This document shows positions 48,117-59,301 of a DNA stretch of 64,000 bases, in pieces. Made by a program: the position numbers and the translations under genes. The notes beneath the pieces were generated by a model. It did no database searches. It was not told the DNA's origin and worked only from the letters and a program-made list of their open reading frames with translations. Position 1 is the first letter of the stretch; each line of letters starts with the position of its first letter. Source of the stretch: Floccularia luteovirens (taxonomy: Eukaryota; Basidiomycota; Agaricomycetes; Agaricales; Squamanitaceae); NCBI GenBank assembly GCA_009739215.1, contig VSJF01000010.1, forward strand, positions 806,001 through 870,000, in the 5' to 3' direction.

Positions 48117-50702
48117 ATGTCCGCAGAAAAGGACAGCAGCCTCAAGAAGGAGCGTGACTCAGTCACCAACGTCAGCGACGCCTCAGAAATTGATCTGTTG
48201 TCATTCCATGAAACCAGGGCTGGACGTTTGATCATTGATCCAGAGTACGGTTCTACACTCCAATCCTACAGTCACGACGTTTTTAACCTGTTAATGATAG
48301 AGAGGCAAAAATCGAATTGGGTGAAGCTGTTGCTGCAAGACTTAAACTTTCTGAAGATAGAAGCAAGGTTCTCTGGCCTCAACCCACCGATTCCGATGAA
48401 GACCCCCAAAACTGGAGCGACCGCCGTAAAAATCTACTACTGATAATCATCACCATGGCTGCCATTGTTCCTGACTTTGACTCCGGAATTGGTATTCCAT
48501 TCATATTACTCTCCGCCACGGGCAGCGCTTATGTATACAAATTCTAGGTATTGCTGGCATTTTTGCGTTAGCAGAGCAATATAACACAACCCCTAATGAA
48601 ATCAACAACCTGACATCCAAGTGCGTGTTTTATTATTTCATTCCGAACGCATTTTCTAAGATCTATGTAGTTGGAGTATTTTCTTGCTTGGTGCGCCATC
48701 ATGTGTATTACATGTCGCTTCGTTGTTCAGGGAGTATTTTTATAGGATGGGGTGGACTGGTCGCGGTTATGCTCATTCGTCGCTTGGGTCGTCTCCCGAT
48801 TCTCTTTTGGTCCCAAGTGAGTTTGTACAAGAAAGTTTTTTTACAAGTCACTGAAATATGTATTAAGGTATTAGCTCTCGGCTTCCTCGTCGGATGTACT
48901 TTTGCTCCGAATTTGAAGACCTTCACAGGTATGATTCAAACAACATAGAGAAAATACGAACTTAGACAACCTTCTACTCAGCGATGCGTTGCTTGACCGC
49001 CTTTTTTGGGTTCGTGTTGCGATATTCTCAACGTGATCCGTAGCTCATTATCATCCTTCTTTGATCTAGGACAGCGCCACAAGTTACTGTAAGTAATATT
49101 AGAACAGAAGTTGATATTTTATATAAACCACGCATCTGTAGGGTCTATACGTGGTCACTGATTTGTTCCCTTTCCATCTGCAAGCCCGAAAGGTAGGCAC
49201 CAAAATTGAAAATTGAACTAACTCCTAACGTTCCTGGATATTTAGTTAAATATCTGGACTATGGGATTCATCATTTCCCCATTCTTGTCACCTTTCGCCT
49301 TTGGATTCTTGGTTGCCCGCACCAGTTGGAGATGGGCATATGGTATTGGTAGCCTGTATGGGCTCTTAGTAGTCCTCTTGATCGTTTTCTTCATGGAAGA
49401 GACGTAAGTTTTGCTGTGCGTTGTTCTGGTGATCTACAAACTCAGGTTTTGGACAGAATGTACGACCGTACAGTAAGACCAATTCCATCAAGACCCACTA
49501 CGGGTCTGCGGTATAGGATCGAGAGCCTAGTCGGAATAACAGGAGTCAAGATGGCCAAGTACCGCATATCTTGGACTGAATCATTCTTGTCACCTTTCAA
49601 TTGTGTATGGAGACCCCATTTACTCCTTATTCTCATATTTGAGGCAAGTCATTCATTTCTGAAGGCCTTTCATTCGACTAAATAGTATATAGGCTATGAT
49701 TTTCGGTTTTTCCATTGGAATCAACGTACGTTTAACGAAATATTATGAATCAATGCGAAATTAAAGTTTGACCGTTGTATAGGTGACCAATGCTGTCTTC
49801 CTCGGTTCGCCTCCACCAGTTGGATTTGGCTTCAGTGAGTTTGCAGTTGCAGGTGGTTACGGCACTCCTATCGTGCGTCTTATTTTATGTACTCTGTGAT
49901 CAGACTGACTCGATATTTTCTCTTAGGTATCCGTCATAATTGGTGAATTGGTTGGACGCTATGCCAATGATTACATCATGAACGTGAGCATCAGACGCAA
50001 TAAAGGAGTCTTTGAAGCCGAAAGTCGTCTGTGGTAAGATCCTTCAATAATCCTCTAACCACAAGAAGCTAAGAAATTATGTAGGGCATGTTATATTGCT
50101 ATTCCCCTTTTCATCTGTGGTTTTGTCGTCCTCGGGGCATCACTCGAGAAACATTTAAGTGTTGGTGCAGTCGTCATGGGATGGGGTATCGCGGAACTCT
50201 CGGTTATGATCAACACCGTGGCTGTATACGCATACTGCAATGACTGTTTCCCAAAACAACAGGTATGAGTGACTTACTCATCGTGTTTTCAGCATATCGA
50301 CTGATCTTATATACTAGGGTGAAATCAGTGCATTGATTAATTTGGCAAGAGTCCTTGGTGGTAAGTACAAGCAATGAATACTTTCATTTCCAGTAATATT
50401 AATTCATCTTGTCTATCAGGTTTCAGTGTTGCCTACTTCCAAGTTCCTTGGGCCTCTAAAAACGGTGCCATTCAAACATTCGGTGTTGAAGCCGCGTAAG
50501 TAGATCACCTTAACAAACAAGTTAGTTATCTTCTTCTCATTTAAATATCCTCTCCAGCATTGTTACTGGGCTGTTCCTGCTTATCGTCCCATTCTTACAG
50601 TTCAAAGGAAGGGATCTACGTGTATGTTGTCATTATTCTCTTGTCTACGAGTGGGTTTTCCTGACATCACTCATTAACCAGGCTCGATACTCGTTGCATT
50701 AA
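48117..50702 (+). CDS. Major facilitator superfamily transporter (DHA1-like)
   Basis: Proton-coupled exporter or importer with about 12 membrane segments. The ATG at 48117 gives MSAEKDSSLKKERDSVTNVS. After the first intron comes EAKIELGEAVAARLKLSEDR and DEDPQNWSDRRKNLLLIIIT, the fungal DHA1 entry motif. Then GWGGLVAVMLIRRLGRLPIL (MFS motif A-like), RCLTAFFG, TGLYVVTDLFPFHLQARKLN, ISPFLSPFAFGFLV, a cytosolic loop, FGFSIGINVTNAVFLGSPPP, GELVGRYANDYIM, AYCNDCFPKQQGEISALINL, ARVLGGFSVAYFQVPWASKN and the end QFKGRDLRARYSLH. About ten introns, about 540 residues. Substrate unknown. Confidence 0.9.
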
Positions 50703-51909
50703 AACCTTTAATGTGTCTAATTGGCTGTGGATTGATTGTATGATGAAATATGCTGGGATTCTTGATTCTTCTAATGAATTTTTGGTTGGATATATTACAC
50801 GTATGACTTCTTGTGGTTTGTGAGAATAATGCCCTCGGTTTACATCTTGCATCGTTGTTTTTTATCGTTGCAAGTTCTTATAAATATTATTGGCCAGCAC
50901 AGATCAAACTGTTGAAGTTCGAAGCATGAATTCAATACTATGGCTCGGTTTGCCCACATACATAACTATGTATTAATCTGCCCAAGATGGGAGAATGATC
51001 TACACGTGTTTCATGATACACATCAGTATATGTGAGATATTTCTTAACCAGCGAGCTGGAGCAAATGATTGCCTGTGCTACCTTTATATATAATTGATCT
51101 TATCGCGGACCTTTTCCGCATTGATTTTGGTCAGCGTTTAGGAGCAGTTTGGAGCGCATAGAACCTTATTGGTTCTCGTAGGATTGATTTCCCTATCAGC
51201 GCAATAGATATGACATTACCTATCATTGAATTAGAGACATGCGAAGTCTCCTCAGTGTGTCTATTAGTTATGACGTATCCAGATTGATAAACGTGTGAGG
51301 GACATCGACGAGTTGTATACACAGGTTTTTCCCATTCAGCTGCAGCGTGTTCCCCGTAAATCCTCGGTTGCATATGCAAGATTTTTTTGCCTTAAATAGA
51401 TAAACATCAGAATGGTATTCTCACCGACACGAACGTTCTTCCCAAGTGTTCCTTACCACTGTGGAGCTAAACAGATCAAAGAATAGAAAGCGTTACAATG
51501 ATATCCTTAGTTTGGTTGGAGAAAAACTCTACTACTGTAGTATTGGAACCATGAAGCTTAACTCGGATGGCGTGTATAAATAACAAAACGAACCATTTCT
51601 ACACACATATTTGTTAATCAACGACGAAATGATATGGAAAAAATACACAATTCCTCCGAAGGAGGCACAAATATCAACCTGAAATACTTGTCTGTACGCA
51701 TGGCCTTAATCCTATCGTACAAAGCGGGACTTTTCCCTTTCGCTTCGGCGGTGCAAATGATCTGAGAGGATAATTGTTGAACAAAGTGTGTGAGTAGATA
51801 GATGCACACGTACCGAATAAAAAATTTATCGCCAGGGGTCCCCGAAGAACCAGACAAGTTACATCGACAGATATATTTATCCATTCAATGGCTTATCAGT
51901 CTTTCAGCT
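50703..51909. other. Intergenic, no firm gene
   Basis: Two minus-strand frames (51131-51379 and 51618-51884) are open but I recognise nothing in them. If real, the second (DKYICRCNLSGSSGTPGDKF, EAKGKSPALYDRIKAMRTDK) could be 3' exons of the gene proposed at 51910-52343. Confidence 0.4.
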
Positions 51910-52343
51910 TTAATATTCTCCTGTGAATTTCGGCGGTAACGCTTCGTATGATAAGGTGGAGACAAGTGCACATCCAGTAAAAATAGTATACACATGAGAG
52001 AGTTTGGTGTTGACAATACTTGCGGGATCGACAAAGTCGAACAAAGACCCTATGCCGTTCGCACGAGGCTGCGAATCATCTTGCTGAACTTCATGTACCC
52101 ACATGTTTACCAGGTCTCCGTGATAACATCCACCCCTCTTTCGGGACGAATTAAAAAGCACATCAGTTGTACGTGAATATCATGGAAATACAAGAGAACC
52201 TAAATCTCAAGGTCGTTTACTCACGCTGTACTTAACATTGGGCGAATTGCGCCAGCACCGCATTCTGTACCTAAAATTGATAATCACGAAGTTCAATATT
52301 TTGACAGCCCTTGACTAGATCGTTCCTTGCGGACAAGAGGCAT
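51910..52343 (-). CDS. Possible small multi-exon gene, not recognised
   Basis: One spliced reading by eye: MPLVRKERSS from ATG 52343, then TECGAGAIRPMLSTA (exon near 52225-52270, good acceptor TTTTAG and donor GTGAGT), GVDVITETWVFVRLCRSRK, and LPPKFTGEY to a stop at 51910. Introns of about 47-87 bp have plausible borders. About 60-65 residues. I do not recognise the family. The alternative is that this is non-coding downstream sequence of snurportin. Transcript evidence would settle it. Confidence 0.3.
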
Positions 52344-52476
52344 GTTCTCGTCGTTAATTATAGCGGTTCTGACCGAGAACTTTCTTATAGTACTAGGTCT
52401 CAAACTCGGGAATACGCCAATGTAACCAGTGGAGCAGCAGTATCTTGCAATTTTGTACAACAAATGGTACATTTTA

Positions 52477-54119
52477 TTACCGTTCATCCATATCCATTGA
52501 AACCCCGGTGTCTCCAGCGGCGTTCTTTTTGAGCCGTCGTTCCACCAATCTAAAGATATTCAATTATGAAGTTGCGGATTGAAGAAAGGATGTGGTGTAC
52601 GAACTTCTGAAATAAGTCGAGGGGTCTTTCCAGGGTACTGACTCCGCCATTACTATCCAAGGAGGTCGCGGCTCTAGAAGGTTTGCCTTCACTATATCCA
52701 GTGATAGGGATCCAGCTACTCAATGGACTCGTGCCTGGCTCGTAACTTGCTTCGGCAACATAGAGCAATAAGCCGTCTGGCTCTACGTCTGTTGAGACGG
52801 ATGTAATGGCAACAGAGTCCTTTGCAGTGAATCTGAAAGGCTGGCCCGACGGCGATTCGACATCCATTCCACCATTTGGATTAGGATTCGTAGCATTGAA
52901 AGTTGGAATATCGACAGTAATCGACCTGGGTACACGAGCAAGGGGGATGATTGATGATTGAAGGGCTGATAGTGAGGTATCGGTATGGTAAGGAATCGGC
53001 AAAAACTTGGTTGGATAAGGAAAGTGACGTTTGGCGTCAGGTAATCCTGAGGGATTGGTAGAAAATCGTATGTTAGGAGGAAACCTTTGGGAGAGCTCGG
53101 CAAGACGCGTGTCTCTCCACCAAAACCTGAAAAGTACACGTCAATACACATGTGTACCATTCGAAGAAGAAGAAGAACCTAAATCGTGCCTCACAATCTC
53201 CCACATCCTGTCCTTTCCACTTAACGACATCCAGAACATGTACGATTCCATTATCACGCCAGTTCACATCCAAAATACAGTCAAGAACCGTAAGAGGTGG
53301 TAGATTTGAAGGAAATCGCTGGATTAACATTTTCCCTAACAGCCGAGACCTCAATGTAGTATTTGGGGCTAGGTTGTGGGTGTTAGTGACACAAAAATCA
53401 CATGAAAGAAAGAATACATACCAACGCCCACCACCCCTGCAGATTGATGCGTTATTGCCATGCAACGCTTTCCTACAGGCACTGGAGCGACTGCAACCCA
53501 ACCATCTTCTATATCCCTAGGCAGGCCATCATACTCACCATTCGATGTCCACGGATCATCTGGAGACATTTCCAAGAGCTCTGCATACATGCACTTGTCC
53601 GCCCACTTGTTAGAGGCGTTATTTCGCTTTCTTCTTTTCTTTTGTTTCTTCTTCGTAGGATCTTTATTCACATTAATGTGTGACGTCTCAGGATCAGCTG
53701 CAGATTTTTTCATAGGCTCCGTAATAGCATTTCGCGACATAGATGGTTCAAACATTGACGTAAATGGTGCAACAGATGCAGGAGTCACGTTTGAGACACC
53801 TTCTGGCTGCTCCTCGAAGTCATCATCATCATCTGAGTCGCCAAGTTTGAGGTCGGCAAAAAGATCAAGTTGTCTAGAGGAATCTATTCTTTGAGCACGT
53901 TTCTATAGTGTATACGTGAGGGAAGCTGATATTAAGTCTCGACATTGCACGAACGCGTTTCTGTTCTTCTAGCGCCTGAATAATGAGGAAGTTAGTGCTA
54001 TTCAGATGAGAACATCGATATTATCAGGAGACCTTGCTCCTCCTTGCTTCCTGAGATAAAAGTTTGTCTCGTATTATCGTTGGAGGAAGCTTATAAGAGA
54101 CTTTTCTATCTGCAAACAT
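52477..54119 (-). CDS. SNUPN: Snurportin-1, snRNP m3G-cap import adaptor
   Basis: Binds the trimethylguanosine cap of U snRNAs and hands snRNPs to importin-beta. ATG 54119 opens an importin-beta-binding-like N-terminus (MFADRKVSYKLPPTIIRDKL, SQEARRSKALEEQKRKRAQR, across two short introns), then DSSRQLDLFADLKLGDSDDD, a basic KKKQKKRRKR stretch, WADKCMYAELLEM, and the cap-binding domain: VAPVPVGKRCMAITHQSAG, RSRLLGKMLIQRFPSNLPPL, TVLDCILDVNWRDNGIVHVL, VVKWKGQDVGDCEARFRFWW. It ends after LVERRLKKNAAGDTGVSMDM at the stop 52477. About 440 residues. Confidence 0.9.
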
Positions 54120-54225
54120 GGTCTGAAGAGAGTCGTATTCGAAGCACGTGTTCTGATCTCCTAATGATTGTCAATGTCACAACAAAATATTTTTTTTGAA
54201 CATACTTTACAGTCACTCTGCCGCA
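54120..54225. promoter_or_regulatory. Compact divergent promoter snurportin / Cia1
   Basis: 106 bp between start codons, holding an AT-rich core (CAAAATATTTTTTTTGAAC). Probably a shared bidirectional promoter. Confidence 0.55.
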
Positions 54226-55500
54226 ATGAAAATTAAGCAAGTAGCAGAGCTACCAGGTCTGCAGTCACGACAGATAATACTATGTTTCTAACATTGAATT
54301 CGGTAGGTCATGGAGATTGTGCTTGGCACATCGCATGGAACCCCCAAAAACCAGTCATTGCTTCCTGCTCCGCTGATAAAACAGTCCGATTGTATAGTTA
54401 CAAAAGGGCGGAGGAATCATCCGACCCGAGCTTTTCATATTTTACAACAATCTCCACAGGCCACGAAAAGACCGTACGCAGTGTGGCATGGGCACCCTCA
54501 GGAAATTCATTGGCAACAGCTTCATTCGACTCAAACATTGGGATTTGGGCACCGGAAGAAGAAGGGGATACTGATGATGCCCCAGCTTCTACCGAGTGGG
54601 AATGCGTGAATAATTTAGAAGGCCACGAAACTGAATGTAAAAGCGTCGCCTATTCGCCCACCGGGACAATGCTAGCCAGTTGCAGTCGGGACAAGACGGT
54701 CTGGATTTGGGAAGGTACACCATTTCCTGCGTAAATATTGATCCATCTGAATCTGTTAAACAGTACAACCGGATGCTGATTATGAATGTCTTTCCGTACT
54801 CATGGAACACACACAAGATGTCAAATGTGTTGCTTGGCATACATCAGAAGAGGTCATTCTTACCCATAAACTCTCACCTCATCATTTTCTCATCAAATGT
54901 ATTAGTACAGATACTTGCATCTGCATCATACGATGATACAATTAAGCTCTACATGGATGATCCTTCAGATGATTGGTTCTGTTTCGCCACTTTAACCGGC
55001 CATACCTCCACGGTCTGGTCCTTAGCTTGGTCTCCATGTGGGAGATATCTAGCCTCTTCCTCTGATGACCGCACCGTGCGTATATGGAAAAGAGTAGATG
55101 TACAGAAATGGGTGAGCGTACTTGTTCTTACTGGTCACGAGAGGAGCGTGTATTCAGTCACCTGGGGTGTGGGTAAACCGGAAGGCGTTGCGGGAGATGG
55201 AGATTTGGGGTGGATAGCTTCTACTGGGAGTGACGGATCCATTAGGGTTTGGGAAATATCGGTAAGTAAATGTCGTGTTAACCCTATTTCTCGCTCTCAT
55301 GGCAAGGTCAGGCACCCGAAGATACTTCTAGTATTTCCACCCCACCGAACCACAGGCTTATAGCACAGCTTTCGTCAGCGCATGGGGTGCATGATGTGAA
55401 CGCTGTGACTTGGTGCCCCAGGAAGGGATATGAAGAGTTCCTAGCTAGTACAGGTGACGATGGTAGTGTGAAGATATGGAAAGTGGTTCCTGAGGAGTAG
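54226..55500 (+). CDS. CIA1: Cia1, cytosolic iron-sulfur assembly WD40 protein
   Basis: Seven-bladed WD40 scaffold of the CIA targeting complex that places Fe-S clusters on cytosolic and nuclear apoproteins. A short first exon, MKIKQVAELPG, then GHGDCAWHIAWNPQKPVIAS, CSADKTVRLY, GHEKTVRSVAWAPSGNSLAT, GHETECKSVAYSPTGTMLAS, CSRDKTVWIWE, MEHTQDVKCVAWHTSEE, LASASYDDTIKLYMDDPSDD, GHTSTVWSLAWSPCGRYLAS, GHERSVYSVTW, ASTGSDGSIRVWE and STGDDGSVKIWKVVPEE. Four introns, some 370 residues. The stop is at 55498-55500. Confidence 0.93.
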
Positions 55501-55657
55501 AATCGTTGCTACTAAAAAAATGGGATGTTTGTTTATTAAAAGAAGAAACAGATTTTTATATTACAATTTGTATACTTGGGTAATACTTCCAACCAGCTGT
55601 AATCAAAAAGAAAAGTATCGCTATTCACGAAGTGTCAGTGTATCATGGAAGGACCTG

Positions 55658-55681
55658 CTTTATCTTATCTTATCTTATCTC
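55658..55681 (+). repeat. (TTATC)n microsatellite in HIS5 promoter
   Basis: Four tandem CTTAT units, complement GATAA, about 60 bp upstream of the HIS5 start. GATA sites in series could bind a nitrogen-type GATA factor; inference only. Confidence 0.6.
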
Positions 55682-55737
55682 ACACCAAATTTTCGCATAA
55701 GCACAGAAATGCGTTGCAATCCTGTAAACTCACAACC

Positions 55738-57031
55738 ATGCCCATCCATGGTCTCGCAGCAACGTCCGCACCAATAGCACCACCCCACTTCGACATCGAA
55801 AAGGTCATCCGACCGAATATTCTAGCGTTACACCCATACCGCTGCGCCCGAGATGATTACACAGAGGGTATCCTCCTGGACGCGAATGAAAATGCTCTAG
55901 GCCATTCAATTACCCGTGACGACGATAACGAAAACCACCCACACATTGACCTCGACCTACATCGTTACCCAGACCCCTCGCACACTAATATCAAGGCGCG
56001 CATCGCTTCACTAAGAGGCATCCCTGGCGCTGACTTTGTATTCCTTGGTGTTGGGTCTGACGAAGTCATCGATCTCCTTATGCGCGTGTGCGCTGCCCCA
56101 GCGCGAGAAAAGATTCTGATTACGCCACCAACCTATGGAATGTACGCGGTATGTGCACAGGTTAATGATGTAGGTATCGTGAAGGTACCGCTGGAATTGA
56201 CAGGTACTAATGGGGAGGGTGGTGAGCAAGGGAGATTTAGCTTGCGAGTTGACGAGGTACAAAATCTCATAATATCTCCACTGACAATCTATGAGCAACT
56301 AAAACTCCTCTTAACAGATTAAAAAAGCAATCGATACAGACGCTGGGATTAAAATTATTTTCTTATGTTCTCCAGGAAACCCAACGGGAACCTTGATTTC
56401 CCTTTCTTCAATTAAGCAACTCCTCGACTACGAAAAATTCAACGGTATCGTTATAGTCGATGAAGCTTACATCGACTTCGCAGGCACAGATTCTAGCGCA
56501 GTCGCTCTAGTCCATCAATATGCAAATCTCTGCGTAATGCAAACTCTCAGTAAAAGCTTCGGTCTCGCTGCCATCCGCCTCGGTGTTGCAATAGCCCAAC
56601 CACCCCTCATTCAAGTGCTCTCAAATACAAAAGCACCTTATAACATCTCTACACCAACCGCAGCCCTTGCTTCCGCTGCGCTCACACCACCCGCGGTCAT
56701 ATCGATGCGCACAAAGATCAACACACTCACAGCTTCCCGTGCTGGCCTTCTCGCCTCTCTAGCATCCCTTACGCAATTAGGAGTGGGAGCGGCAATAGGC
56801 GCCAATGACGCTAATTTTGTAGTGATCCCCATCTTAGCCAGAGATGGTAGTAAACCAGATAATGTGAGATCACAAAAGGTATATCGCGCACTTGCAGAGG
56901 AGAATGGTGTTGTGGTGCGCTTCCGAGGTGGGGAAGCAGGATGTGAGGGATGTCTGCGCATCACTGTAGGCTCGGAGGAAGAAAATAAAGTAATGTTACA
57001 AAGACTGGAAGCAGTTCTGAAAGCAACATAG
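55738..57031 (+). CDS. HIS5: Histidinol-phosphate aminotransferase
   Basis: PLP enzyme of histidine synthesis (imidazole-acetol phosphate to histidinol phosphate). The ATG at 55738 gives MPIHGLAATSAPIAPPHFDI; one intron, 56257-56317; 410 residues. Motifs: RPNILALHPYRCARDDY, LLDANENALG, HRYPDPSHTNIKARIASLRG, FLGVGSDEVIDLLMRVCAAP, ITPPTYGMYAVCA, FLCSPGNPTGT, IVIVDEAYIDFAG, QTLSKSFGLAAIRLG (Schiff-base Lys), and RFRGGEAGCEGCLRITVGSE near the end. All expected PLP contacts are present. Follows Cia1 in tandem by about 240 bp and ends 145 bp from the convergent nuclease gene. Confidence 0.95.
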
Positions 57032-57176
57032 AAAGGACATGTACATTCCTCTGACTTGAACAAGATTGAAGAGTGCTGAATCATTCTACATTGTTCTATA
57101 TGTCATAATTAACCACATTATAGACGGAAGAACCTGCAAAGGAAGCGATTTGGTATACCCAACTATTACATATAAT

Positions 57177-58403
57177 TCAAACATTCTCAATCCCACGTAA
57201 TGCCCCCACGCCCGCCTCGTCCGTATCAGCAAAAAGCCAATTGAGGGTCCCAGCGAGTCGCAAACCAGCTTGGACAAGCAGCTTTTCTATCATCATTTCC
57301 TTAGCAATGATCCCTGAATACTGAGGGGTATCCAGTTCCAAATAAATAGGTCTTGGTCTAGCCTTAACCATATGTTTATAAGGTGGTTCATCGAGTTCCT
57401 TGGGGAACACAATTTTGCAATTGAGTTGATGGATTGGTTTGGCCCAGTGATAAGGACATAGGATGTCATCATCGGTTTCGCTTGCAACTGCGTTTCCAGT
57501 GGCACGTTTGAAACCAGAAAGTATATATTGCCATGTACTTTGGGATTCTTGTGCCTGGGACTCTATGGACGGACAAGAGAGCCATTCCTTGGTGTCATTC
57601 GCCCATTGATTGATAAGGCCTTCCCACATAATGCGGCGAATATACGAGTCATATATGGTACCACGTAACACCTTCTCTACTGCCGGATAAGGCAGTGGTC
57701 GAGAGTAATTGCGGGGTACAGTACGGATAGCCTTTGCAATAAGTAAGCCATCCCACAGGGAATGTAAGTCTAACAATCAGAACCAGGTAACAAGCTAAAA
57801 ATAAGCACCAACTGGTTTGTCTCCTATCAAAGTGGACCTTGATCGAGTTACCACCGCGATCCCTTCCTGTTAGGTGAAGTGGCATATGAAGATCACCCAT
57901 AAAGTGGATGAGGAATTTAAGCGCCTCGTTAGCGACAACACTCTCTTCACCATCCCATTCTTCAAGGATCCCGGTGACATTCCTTTATCGCACTAAGCAC
58001 ATTAACGGCCTTCTGGCCCGCCCACCCGCGTTCACCGGGGAAAGAACACTGCCTCGAGGGGTAATCATCTACAGCGCCAACGTAGTGCAAAGGCGCCGAC
58101 CACCTCATCTTGTACTTGTATCTATCCGCCCAGGTAGACACAGGTGCCAAGTGGCATTGAGGCTCATCGGGATTCGTAGAAGTAAAGTTAAGAATGGTGC
58201 AGATATTGGTAAGAGCAGTAGGGGCGATATAAATCTGTGCAATCGTTGCGACTATTTCATGTCCTTCGTTCCACATGAACGTCAGAAATCTGAGAGATTA
58301 ATTAAATACGTGATGACTTACCTGCTGCTCCCCAGCCATGTACAGATGGGATATAGTTACTTGTCGTGATAGCGAATGCAATAAACGAGTACCGCAACAA
58401 CAT
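57177..58403 (-). CDS. Secreted S1/P1-type nuclease
   Basis: Zinc-dependent single-strand nuclease/3'-nucleotidase. Signal peptide MLLRYSFIAFAITTSNYIPS ending VHG, so the mature chain starts with Trp, the family's first zinc ligand (WGAAGHEIVATIAQ after an intron). Then TWADRYKYKMRWSAPLHYVG (Asp and His ligands), YPSRQCSFPGERGW, FLIHFMGDLHMPLHLTGRDR (His, Asp, His ligands), GGNSIKVHF, NLHSLWDGLL, IRRIMWEGLINQW and a C-terminal AGLRLAGTLNWLFAD. About 350 residues, three introns, stop at 57177. The C-terminal half is longer than plant S1 nucleases. Confidence 0.9.
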
Positions 58404-59301
58404 GATTGTGGATGTTGGTCAAGATAAGAGCACAATTAGAGGCTCCTTATAAGACTTAAGTAGCACAAAGGGCTCATTGGGCTGAAAGCCGTAACGTCCC
58501 ATAACAAGCCTAACCTCAAACGCGTACTGGTAAATCACATGACCTCTATTCTTGGCCGTTCCTCACGCTCACCGAGAGTAAGTACAATTGAACAAAAGAC
58601 AAGAGATTCTTCCTTGACATCGAGGTATATAATAATGAAAAATTGGATATATTAGAGCTAATAAAGACATTATGAACAACTTCCAAAAACTTCGCGGCAA
58701 CCAATCGAGCAAGAAAGAGCAACAATTGTGAGCGCGTCGTGGTTTATATGTTGACGAACAAACCGTGGAAGTAACTTTTTATGTCGAATGTGGACACTAC
58801 ATCAACCTCCATCTCAAAAATAACACGCAGAATCTAATGAAGCCCCCAAATTATAAGCGAACAAAGCGGGAGCTATATACCACAGACGAACAACATCAAG
58901 GGCAAGGGGCAATGGCAAGGAGAAAGAGATGTACGACTTGGAAAAAGCGTTTAGATTTGCGTGAAGTAGTTATCACATGACGATTGTTGAAGGGGAACAA
59001 AAAAAAAAGAAAATGGCTAGTAATGCACAAATGATGATGGATTGTTTTGTTGTTGACATGAAATAAAGATGCGATGCTAGAATATGCAGATGCTTTGTTG
59101 TTGCCTTTACAGTGTACAAGGGAGGAGGGAGTCGAGGCAGTCCAAAACCAGAGCGAATTCCTCGAAGCAATTGATGACGATATTGCTAGCGTGAATCGGG
59201 GTAGGTGGAATAGTTTGATCTAGCAATGTCGAAGGATGAGATTTTGGGAGAGTAGGTAAAGTCACTGGTTTTGAAGAAGAACGAAAAGGAAAGTCTTGAG
59301 A
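58404..59301. other. Intergenic, no gene seen
   Basis: Upstream of the nuclease and downstream of the cyclin. A 71-codon plus frame (58765-58980) is Lys/Arg-rich with no motif. An A-run (AAAAAAAAAGAAAA) sits near 59000. Confidence 0.5.

Noticed and set aside
51131..51379. 82-codon minus-strand frame near the MFS 3' end
   Set aside because: No motif and no convincing start; left as intergenic.
58765..58980. Small basic plus-strand protein upstream of the nuclease gene
   Set aside because: Lys/Arg-rich with no motif, in AT-rich intergenic sequence, and no supporting splice or promoter signal.
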